From NCBI RefSeq assembly GCF_000003815.2, contig NC_049983.1, positions 10,731,482 through 10,795,481 on the forward strand: a DNA stretch of 64,000 nt. Direction: 5' to 3'. Shown one piece after another: positions 12,148 to 24,100 of the stretch. The notes below the pieces were generated by a model. That model was not told the origin of the DNA. It made no database searches and was given only the letters and a program-made list of their open reading frames with translations. The DNA is from Branchiostoma floridae (taxonomy: Eukaryota > Chordata > Leptocardii > Amphioxiformes > Branchiostomatidae). Each line of letters begins with the position of its first letter. The stretch's first letter is position 1. The position numbers were made by a program, and so were the translations under genes.

Positions 12148-15100
12148 GTGAGTCTTCTAAATTCACATTTTCTTCATTTTGTAACGATTACCAGATTAAG
12201 ACTGAGTGTATGAAGCAACTAATGGCAGCATAAATACTTTATGTCGTGTTCTAAATGGCACGGCAAGGCAGGCGGTCGGACAGGCGTCATTTGTATTCAG
12301 AGTGTGCCCCTGACTCTACTAGTAGTAGTGGTGAAAATTGCAGTGCAATCAGTGTTAAAAGCCTCTCATTATACCGTGGGATTGACGATGTAGTGAGCAC
12401 GGCTCTACCCGTCTTCGTGGCTCAAACTACACCCGACCCGTACGGCTCTCCGCTCTACCGTGCCCGGACATGATTATAACGCCCTTTCCGCTTTCTTAGT
12501 CTAGCGAACCATTTCTGAATTCTTAAACTGTTCCAAAGGACTGTGTTCCTTCTACTGTAGTTGCATTCAAACTGTACCCGACACTAGCTTTGTAATGACT
12601 AACTATTTGACGTCCTCGACTGTTCACTGATGGCGAACATATTCTTCCATTGACCTTGATGGGCGTTTAATCATAGAAGACACGGACCGAAAATAAGCAG
12701 AGTGGACTTGATGGCCACTTGAAGTCTTTCTTTTACCGAAAATAGAATTTAGATTTTATACTGGGCACGTATTGTAATTCTATCTTTGGTTTTTGACAAG
12801 CTGAATGAATGATATACCTAACATTTGACATTGTTCATTGTTATTTTTTATGCAAGTTTTGCTTACAATATGAACTTTGTAGATTTTTCTAAAGCATTTG
12901 CAATTCGTGGGAGAGTGATGTCATTATAATTCTTGTCATTGTCACTGAAGGGACCACCCTAAAAGATTGATAAATAAATAACTAGATAAATTGTACTTTC
13001 CCCACAAAATTAGGACGACACAAATGCAAAATTCCTGGGGTATTTTTTTCTTTATTCTTCAGCAAGCTTCTTCCATCCAAGAGGACAGACTATACAACAA
13101 TCATTAATTTTTGATGCAGAGGCGTTGTATATCCAACATGTCTTTCTCTATTAACACACTCACGTTTTCATTTCTACCGCGAATGAAATCCAATAAAGCT
13201 GAACTATTTAGTCAGTAAGATGAGGCCAATTCCTCAATCATCTACCAATTTTGGCAGTTATTGCTTTATAGCTACGGTGCTGGTAACTGCATGTAAATGT
13301 CACATAAAGAACATTGAGAAATTACCAAGGCTACCTTTATATAGTCAATGCTTACGTTTTATTACGACTGGGATCTGAATAAGCAATCTTTCACGTAAAC
13401 GTTATTCTTGCTACATATAATCAAGCTGTCTTTGAAATTACATCCTACGTTGATATATCGTCTATCTTAGTCACTACAAAATGCAGCCTCCGTGGTAGTT
13501 AGCTTCAATTTGCCGGATAAAAGAGAATAAAATATCTATCTGATGTATTATTGCCAATTCATATGGCACAGCTTATGTAAGGAGAAAAACCTCTTGATGT
13601 AATGTCGCAATATTTCTTCATCGTTCTCATAAATTTGACAAACTGTCAATGTTCCTGCAATAGACTATCTTCAAATTTAACTCACAGTTACTTTTGATTT
13701 GTGCTATGACAAAAAAGGGCAAGTATTTGTTTAATTCTTACTTTTTCTTCCATTGTTGCTCCTTTTCGTATAGAAGAAAGATGTTCCTTCAATACTGTAG
13801 AGAAAAAGGAGTCGAATCAAATTAGTCAGAATTTAGATTCAGCGTTTAGACAAGAGTAGACACATGCTATATTCCTCTACATTGTCTACTCTTTACATGT
13901 TACTTGCAAGTATTCCTCGGGAAAGAATTTGTAATAAACTTATGATTGATAATAACGAGTATCTTTGTTATATGTTATCACAAACGATAGAAATTGCTTC
14001 GGAAAACCCTTCCGTTTCCAAAAAGACAATCACAAAATTAGATAAACATGTTTAACAGCAAGCAGATGTTTTCATAACTACGTTGGACTACGAAGACATG
14101 CCGTAGCAAGCATTTGGCATTTAGCACTCCCTTCTTTCCCTCGGGGTCAGTGACCCAGGAGGGGAGCTACAGCGGCAAAGGCCAAGAGTCAATAGCGCTC
14201 GGTCAAATGTCGGCGTTCTATTGGTGCGGGCTGAATACAACTGGGGATAATGCTTCTTTTGTCGCGTTCTGCCTTGTGTTGAACAAGATGGGACGATTTC
14301 TTAAAGTGTGAGAGGTTGTGGGCACGGTAAGGGTATTCAAGACGGGGAAGACGAACAAGAACATAGTTACATGCCATTGAAATACATGTTGTTTAAAAGC
14401 ATATATATGATAAAACATATAACGTTAAAGTTCTCGCTCAATATCCTAGAAGCTGGGTCATGTGTGAACTGACAGAGGCATCACATGAATACTTGCGTTG
14501 GAACAAACGGCACAACCGAGGACGTTATATAACGCCCTTGGCACAACGTAGCACATTATAACACTATGAGGACACACAACACCAATTATAATGTTTTGTT
14601 AATGTAACGTTACGACAACAACATGAAGCGCCTATGCTATACCTGAAGAAACATCGCTCTTACTTGATATCGATAAATTTGCAATAATAATGTATGATCA
14701 TCTCTTAAGAGGTTTCGTAATGTTGAGGAACTGTTATTATTCCAAAGTTCATAGATAGGACTTAACTTTTTATTTTGCATCAAAATTGTGCACGGTACAA
14801 ATACTACACAAAGTACAAAATAAATGTATAGAATAAAGCTTAACATCCTAATTAACATAACAATAAGGGCTAACATAAGGCATTTATATAGTGTTATAAC
14901 ATTGCCTCTTTTTCTCCAGGCGCCTTCCTCATCCCGTACTTCCTGACGCTGTTCCTGGCGGGGATTCCCCTCTTCTTCCTGGAGACCAGTCTGGGCCAGT
15001 TTCTCAGCATAGGTGGGCTGGGCATCTGGAAGATATGCCCGCTCTTCAAAGGTATGTTCAAGGTAGTATGATAACCCTTGGCAAAGAGTGAGCCACCCTG

Positions 15101-18100
15101 GCTGAAGAAAACAAGTAAAAATAGCAAAAAAATGAGCGTTTAACGAAAAATTCTTAGAAAATATGTCGCGGTGTGTTGGTTGTATTATTTTGTTCTAGTT
15201 TGATACATTAGCTTTGTTAAACCCACAATAGCAACTTAAGTTTAGAACCCTATTCTGTATACCGTATGTACGTTCATTTGCTTCATCTTTCCATGTTAGA
15301 ATATAGATGATTCATTTCTAATTAGCCCATACAATCACTTCACGTAAGTACGTTAGTATTTGATTTTATTCACTTGCAATTAGCCCCATGGGCATGAATT
15401 TGCTATAAAACATTATTATTATTGTTATTGTTATTACTATTATTATTGTTATTGTTATTGTTAAGACAGCTGCCCATGAGAACCGTGAGAAATTAGACCC
15501 TGTGGCCCTCCAGGGTATTAAAAAGATACCCTGTCCGAAATCTGCGGAAAGTCCCCCACAATCCCCTGATTCACGATTCCCTTTAGACATAAACCCCAAA
15601 GGTCCCGGATGACGCAGGCGATGTTGTCTTATCTTGCAATAATGAGGTCGGTCTGTTAAACGGGTATCAACTGGAATTATGGGCTAGCCCTTTGAACCAC
15701 CTCTTATGTACATCCTACCAGCGTAACGTTGTAAGGTTAATACAGCTCTTACATAGTGTGTCATCGGATGGGCAGAGAAACCTTCAGATGTTAACTCCTT
15801 CAGGGGAGGTCACAGATAGAGCCAGTCGAGAGCACCGTTCAATATGAAATAGGGTATTACAGATCATTTTCGTCAAGTTATCCAAATACGTTTTTTTTTT
15901 CTATTCACAAAATGTCCTGAAAGTATCCGCCATTGTACTGCTCAGCCGAAAATCGTGAAAATGAGAATTGGGAGACCTAATTCCAATTATCTCCAATAGC
16001 ATTTGCACTCTCATCCCACAGACAATAAAAGTCTCTGGAAGTACTAGGCTATTCGCTCAATGTTACATATTAGAAGGGCTTTGCTCAAATCAACATAATC
16101 CTATAACTACCGATTAGATATCCCAGCATGCAGTTAAAGAAGTACCCGGATGTTAACGCATGGTGAAGTACCCGGATGCTGACATATGAGTGCTGTCTTA
16201 GTTTTACTTTGCTACGTAGTATTTGTGATGATTGTCTTGGAACGACTCAAATACTTCTCATTTATTCATAACCAGAGCTGGTGTGAAATGTAAAACTTCA
16301 TCCGAGAGCCGCCATGCATTTAAGAGTAGAAATTGGCTTTATTAGCTAATTACAAGCTATTTAATTTATCCTTACCGAAACATAATTATTTTTCGAGCAA
16401 CATTTTAGTCAATAAAAACTACATAGCGCAGTCTAATAAACGTCTGTTCCACCGGTAATGACTCAAGATGAGAGTCTGGCGCCGGGGGATGGGTCTGAAA
16501 TTGCAACTTTGCAAATCTTCTCGTCTGTGATTGATAAAGGCAATATTCGTGCCATAAAAAATAAACGAAGTCTCCTTACTCAATTTGTCATTGTCAAAGG
16601 GCCGCGCAGTTTGCTGAGAAGTTAACAACTGTGTAGATATTAGGGGATATTAAGCATAATAGACTAGTTCCAGACGAGACATTTGTTATCTAGACGTAGT
16701 TTCCCGTCTGTTCCAATTATGGTACGGTAGCCTACATACTATGTGAACGTAATTTTGACGTTTAAGTTTATGAGTTCTAATATTACTAGTATGTTTTGGT
16801 TGTAACTATGATTGTAAATCATTACCTTCGCTGAAGGGTATGTTTTAGGTACCATTTGTGTGTGTCTGTGTCTGTGTGTGTGCCTGTCAGTCTGTCTGTT
16901 AACAGCATAATAAGTCGAGAAGCTGTGGACACGGTATTTGGTATATGTATGTATATGTCGGAAAACGAAGGTCAAGTTTGATAATGGCTCGCTAGCGGCT
17001 TTAATGGTACTGCAGCTGAACCTTCGGTTTTGATATCTCGAGTTCTGAACATGATTTTTGCATGTGCATCGATGCCTTTAGGTGTGGGCTATGCGGCTGC
17101 AGTGGTGTCATTCTGGCTCAACATCTACTACATCGTCATCATCGCGTGGACTCTCTACTACCTCTTCAGGTGGGATACCTAAGATTATATAGATAAACGT
17201 TCTTTACAAACAATATTAGGAAACAACCACATACACATTCTTGTTTCTATGGCATTTCTCGTTTGTGTCATTCCAACGATAGACAGATTTACATTTATGC
17301 AGCATTAGTATCTAAAAAAATATGAAAAAGATTTAGATCTTCGCTGCTAGTTCACAGCATTTTAGAGAATTCCATCTTTTCATGAGTTGTGAATTGTGTA
17401 TCTATATCATGTATATTGAATGTGTTTTTCCAGCTCGTTCCAGTCCGTCCTGCCATGGGAGCACTGTGAGAACGACTGGAACACCCCAAACTGCTTCACA
17501 AACTTCACCATCCTCAGAAATATGACCAAAAACGAGACCGCCAACTATACAGACTCTACAAGGGAGTTCTGGGAGTGAGTATTACACCTACATGTATTGT
17601 ATGAAACCAGTGTGGATACAAAAGTATCTAAAGAGTAGTAACGTCGGTGCAATGGCCAAGTGGGTAGAGTGTTCGCCTTGCATACGGTAGGTCGTGCATT
17701 CGATCCCCGACCGAGTCATACCAAAGACTTGTACAATGGCACATGCTGCTTTCTCTGCTTAGCACTCTGCACTAATGAGGAAGAGTACGGGAGTTAAACA
17801 CACATCACTACCAGCGGACTAGCCCCTGCTGTAGCGGCTGGTACAACTGTGTGGCCCACGGGCTACATAAATCGAGATGGGTGCCACCCCTAAGCTTCTG
17901 TTACAGATGTACGGGCAACTTTAACTTCTTTTAAGTTTATGGACAAGCTATCAAGTTACAGTCAGATGGAAGATCAACCTTTCAACAGATATGTTGTAAT
18001 AACCAATGTGCCGTCAAAGTGGGGAAAGGGAAGGCACATGACATTAAGTCAATTGGGGAAGGCATGTGACATTATTACCAAGGTCGGGTGCGCAGGAAAT

Positions 18101-21100
18101 GATTACAATGAATACAAATTGTGACCTACAAACCTCTCTGTGTCATATGACAGTGGTTATTCAAAATGTGCAATCAATTTTAAAATGAAATTTGGCGTCT
18201 TGCCTTAAATGTGTCAGACAGAAGATAGTTAATTTTGATGAATAGCAACACATGTCGGGTACACTTGTCTTCTGTGGGCAGGACAACTGCGATAAAGAGT
18301 ACGACATGTGATGTGCCTTCGGGATGATAACTTACTCTCTGCTTGATTAATGCATCACAATTCATCCCTCTGACGCTGTGCAGAAGCTTATCCTGATGGA
18401 ACTGTAATACACATCCAGATCCCTATACATTCTCTCCCAAATCTGACACACTGACAACAGGTTGGCCAACTCTTAACTCTACAGAATGAAAAATCGACTC
18501 TGAGAAATCACGACTCCCTTTTTATCACCAGTAAGTGATGTATACAGAGACATCGTGATTCGTTTTTCGTATCTGGTCTTCAGTAAATGGAAAGTCACGT
18601 TTTATACCTGAGATAACGTGAAGCCAATCAACCCCGTCTTTTCTGATGAGCTCGTTCTGTCGCTCTTTACTTGTACGTAATAGGATTTCATTCACATCAG
18701 GGACTGCCTCGCCTCCATGGCAGAGTAATTAAACCTGCATCATGACTTATTACTTGAAAGGTTTCGACAAAATGATGACTTGTAGACAGAGCTAGTAAAC
18801 ATATCAATTTATGTGGGAATAGTGGGGTCACAGGAGGTCTTGCTCTCGGTGGAAAAACAACAACAAAAGAAATCACACAGTTGTGCATGGTGTTCACCGT
18901 TCCTGTCATATGACACACTGTTGAACACTGTTATTTTTGCCGTGAATAGTTTCAATAGGTTGGTCAAGTTGATTCAACACAGTCTTCTCAAGCAAGGAAT
19001 CTTATTTTTCTTCAATTTCCAAGCAGATCCTACGGTAGCATAAGAAAATATCTTTAACTTCATTCAGGCTGTGACAAGTACGGTACATTGTGGGCACTAG
19101 GCAGCAGGTTGGCAAAGGAGTGTAGCCGGCCTAAGAGTGTCCATTGCCAATGAACACTATGTGTCGGCTACTGTCCCTTGCCATTTTTTGATACAATCTA
19201 TGCTACCGTAGGATGTACTTGGAGATGAATTCTTCTTCTCTTCGGACATCTAGACAACCTGTCTTCAATTGCACCGATAAGATAAGTTCACTTTTCACTG
19301 ATGAAGACAGCAGGCAGGTTGTCTATAGATAAGAAGCGTTGCGTACTTACTAGAAAACTAGATTGAATGTTTAATGTTTCTCCAGGCGAGGAGTACTACA
19401 GATGACGGATGGTCTCCATCAGCCCGGGTCAGTGCGCTGGGAGCTGGCGCTGACTCTGCTCCTGGCCTGGATCATCGTGTACTTCTGCATATGGAAGGGT
19501 GTCGGCTGGACTGGGAAGGTACGGCGCATATAATGTTGAAGTGTTGCCCGTGGGTAAAAAGTGTGCCGACGTCTGAATCTGATAAACAACCGAATGACCT
19601 CAACGGCCAGACAGCCCCAAGAGCAACTCAACTAGGGGTTGAGTTGACTTGTTGCCTGTGAATGAGGATGTCCAATTGCCAACTAAACCCGCAGAAAACC
19701 GTGTTTCTTGGCTTAAGTTACTTTTAGATAAACGTCTAAATTTACATACATTATAGGTCTTTTCGTAATAGCTTAGTAGACAAAGATGCTAAGAGGTATT
19801 GTTGTTGTAATTTTGTTTAGGCAAAGCGGGAACTGCATGCGCAAACACTTACTTGAAGCAATGTCATGTTCATAGTTAGGGTATGAAAACTTCCAGATTT
19901 CTTCATTGTCGATGACAAAAGATAGTGTATGCTATCTGAAAGGTCTGACAGTTTCCAAAATCATACACACTTGTTTGATTAGCTGCCTGTTGGCGTGGTT
20001 AAAGCAATGTCATTGCTGCTTGCACCTTAGCTTTAGCTAAAATACTAATTTTTTCAGTAATGTTATATGTTTGATTCCTCACTTTGATGCGTTACGTCAA
20101 TGAAAGGTTTACACGGTGACTGTAAACATTTCTTTCTGTCTAACTATTGACCACTGTAGGTGGTGTACTTCACGGCGCTGTTCCCGTACTTCGTGCTGTT
20201 CATCCTGCTCATCCGCGGAGTCACCCTGCCCGGGGCGTACGACGGCATCATGTTCTACATCACGCCCAAGTTCGAAAGGCTTTTGGACTCTAAGGTTCGT
20301 ACTGTCCCTTGTTATAATTACCTCCAGAAAATGACTTCCGATATAGGGTACTTTTTTGTCTCTGTGTACACTATAAATCAAGATACCTTTGAATCGTTTT
20401 ATTTCTATTTTGGTATTCTTGTAGTTTTAGAGGTTCTGACGCGCACTGAAGCATTTAATTTAGGTTTTAAATAGAGAAGTGTAGATCGACACCCATTGTC
20501 TAATTAATCGTAGCCTGGAGCAAATTCGCTACTCTCTAAGCAGAGGCTAGGCACCAGCTTGCTATGCCACCTTAGACATAAATGGAAACAGGTTTTGAAG
20601 ATATTGTTATTCCTTTCAAATATAAGTGGGTACCAAACACCACACACTTACTTTACGGAAGTTTGTGTCCAATGGCCTCTTGCTTGCTTTTGAAAACGCT
20701 ACGAATAGAATATTATGGTCCACACTTCCAAATACAGTGTAATTATCGACTTAATACTTTCTGAATATATGTATCTTAGACTGTTAATTTATTATTCTAG
20801 TGCACCTGTATAAACATTTGGTTAGTTTTTGGATTTGTGTTTCAAAGTCATGAATCCCCAATTTGAAGGAAACAGCAGTCACTAGTAGTACAATTCTTAA
20901 ACCACAACTACCGTAACGGAAGCTGCCATAGTGTTTTTCTAAAAGAACTCTAACCTTGACATAACACTGAGGAAAGTCTTATGCCTTCATCGCCATGCGT
21001 ATTCCCGTCAGTAGATTATTATCACCAGCATGTAGAGTTCATAAAGCCTTTATTGAAGACGTTGATCATATTCACGTACCGGGACCTTGAGCTGTAGATA

Positions 21101-24100
21101 TATCAAACGCACTGAAGTGTGTCGAGACAGATTTTCCATATCACCCCACTCTTTCATACACCTCACAGGCTTTACATATCAACAAGCTCTCAGGGCAAAT
21201 GTTAGACTAGCAATCATCTAGTTATCGATGCCATTCGCGCACTACTGAACCACAATGGCAAAAGGTCTATCTGCTGGTGCGTAACTGCATCGTGTTGGGT
21301 ATGTGTAGGTATCTGGTAAGGATCGCATCAACACGTGTGCGGGTCAACAGCCATTTTGTGTTACCATTGCCCGGGGCGCTGCGTTTCGGTGTTATCACAA
21401 GCTCGGGATTTCTTATGAAAGAAGATCCGCCACTCGTGTCTTATACTTCTTTGACTGGATAAATATTGAGGAGTAATTATATCCTGAGTTTATTTTCAAC
21501 TCAAGATAAAGGATTTCTTGGTAATATGCAAATGTTTACTAATTAAAATCGTCTCCAACATTATACACGCGTTTCTCTCGACTGTGCGGATCTATTTTGA
21601 AACGAAATTCCAGCAGAATATATAGAACTGCTTGCTATGCCATCCACTTGACGCTTGTAGATTTGTACATGCTTGCAATGTTGATTTTCGCCTGTAAAAC
21701 CTCTCAACATTGCTATTATTCATATCTACGAGTATGTTCGTATGTCTCATGTTCGCGCCTGGCAAGATGGAAAGAGGCGGAGTTGATGCCAAGTCACTGA
21801 CAATATTTCTCTGTGGTGTAAGGAATGTAGGAAAACGTTCCATGCTGGCAAAAACATTGACAGCATTTCAAATTTTGGTTCTATATCTTATTTTTCATCT
21901 ATCGGCATTAAATGCATTAACTGGAACGGAATGAGAATCTCCTAGAGCCAAAGACTTTCCGTGGTTATGACGTCAATAGCGAGCGTTCAATCATGGGCTT
22001 TAGCAACTGAAGATGACGGGACGGGAAGATGGCATTTTTTGCCCTTTGGCCATGCAGAGATCTATTCACATTTTCTTTGATATGTAACCAACAGATTCGT
22101 CTCAGGGCTAAATGATTCCTGAGAATGTTCTGTGAGGGAACGAACTGGCGTAATCTATGATATAGGCTGAAGACGCATTTCGTAGGAAATTATGACATTT
22201 AAAGCTTTTTACATCAAATGGTCACCATGTAACAAGACCTGACGGCGTGTCCGAGGTTCAGGGTTCAGGTTACATCATCATATCGTTCCTCGCCAGTACT
22301 GCAGTCAGGTCACGGCCTTCTCATTCGCAGGTCCCCGGTTTGGGTCCCAATACGCAGCCCTGTGTGATATGTCTCATAGTTTGGGTAGGATGGCCGAAAC
22401 GACACTCAGCTGAGTTCACCCGTCCCCATTTCAATAGGTTGTATCTGGTCATACCTACTCCGCACCTGACTCTGTTCGGGCTCACCCATTCCTTCTTTGC
22501 CTGGTATCCAGCCGTATTATAGCTCCCGAGTCAGGCTCGCAAAGAAGACAGAAGAGACTCGGGAGCAACAATACGGCTGGATACCAGGCTAATTCCTGCC
22601 GGGCAGGTGAGTAGAAATAGGACTGAAGCAGCATTGTAATTGAGACCAGCTCATCTCACTAAGAGTGAGGACTGAGTGACCCAAATAGGGGAATCAGGAG
22701 TTCGGTTAATCTAATTCTATAATACTGTCAATAATCCCCTCTGGAACAGTTTACATTGTTGTTGTGTCTATCTTAAGAATCTTTCATCCTGAGTGATGAT
22801 ACCTGGCATTTATATGGCAGAACTAGAACATCTCGAGGACGCTTCAGTTTGGCATACTATATTTTCTCCATAAGAGGATAAACTTGAAGCTAATTCCAGT
22901 CATTTTACGATAGCAGTATCATCGGGCAAGAATATGTATAGTTGCTTACCACAAGAATATCAAAAGTCTTGAAGAAATATCTATGCTAGATGGTATATGG
23001 TCCTAATCCTACATAATCCCTACATAATCCATCAAGATTAGGTTTTCCATTATGTCGGGGGACCCATCGCCTGGGGAAACATGTTCTACACTAATATCTT
23101 CTCTAATCCTCCACAGGTGTGGATTGATGCCAGCACGCAGATCTTCTTCTCCTACGGGATCGGTCTGGGCTCTCTGGTCGCCCTGGGCAGCTATAACCAG
23201 TACCACAACAACGTCTACAAGTAGGTCACTACTGCGGCCTTAGTTGCAATGAAAGTTTATTTTATCTGCAAGTAAGTTATTGCCCGAGGGCTAATTGCAA
23301 CTGTAACATACAGAATACATAGTAAACATAAATAAAAGACTTTGGTATAGATAACAATGGTGACAAGTGGAAACAAGTGACTATTCTAGCAATAATATAT
23401 GGACTGCTGAAAGCTACGATCTAAGCATTTGGGGTTTGATTTTTTCTGGAAGCATTGGAAGGCGGAATGTCCCACGTTTTCTATGATGAGTGGGTTATGT
23501 GACGTTAACAGGGTTATAGTTTTGTTTATGTCAGTAAATGTTTGGCCGAGTGGGTAGAGTGTTCGCCTTGCATTCGGTAGTTCGTAAGTTTGAGCCCCGC
23601 CGATTCATACCAGAGACGGTGCATGCTGCTTTCTCTGCTTAGCACTCAGCCACCATTCGGGGAAGAGTATGGAAGTTGAACACACACCACTACCAGTGGA
23701 CTAGCCCCCTGGTAGTGATTGCACAAAGTTGTGTGGCCCACTGCTACTGTAACGGAGATGGGCACCGCCCTGTGCGCCATCCGGCACGGGAAGGACGTTG
23801 ACTTTTGACCTGTCCTTTTCCTAACCTTACCGTATTCATTGGTATTCATAGAGGCAAAGGGCAACCTGTCACTCACGTTCCCGCCGTTGTGGCTTGCCTT
23901 GTGAGATAAAGAACTCAGTTGAGTGAGGTCACCGAAAGTGTAAAGTGGTAGTCTCCACTGCTATCCGTCTGCGTCGTGAGTCCTGAAAGGATGAAGTTTG
24001 ATACCGTACGGGGGTAAATGTTGAATGTTAAATGGTACATGACGCACAGTAGAGATGTGGACACTTGCCTCCAGAGTATCAAGAGGACGTGAGGACTGAG

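Noticed and set aside
17649-17720. Possible tRNA gene (A and B boxes)
   Set aside because: No acceptor-stem pairing, and the sequence continues into a body shared with other SINE copies.
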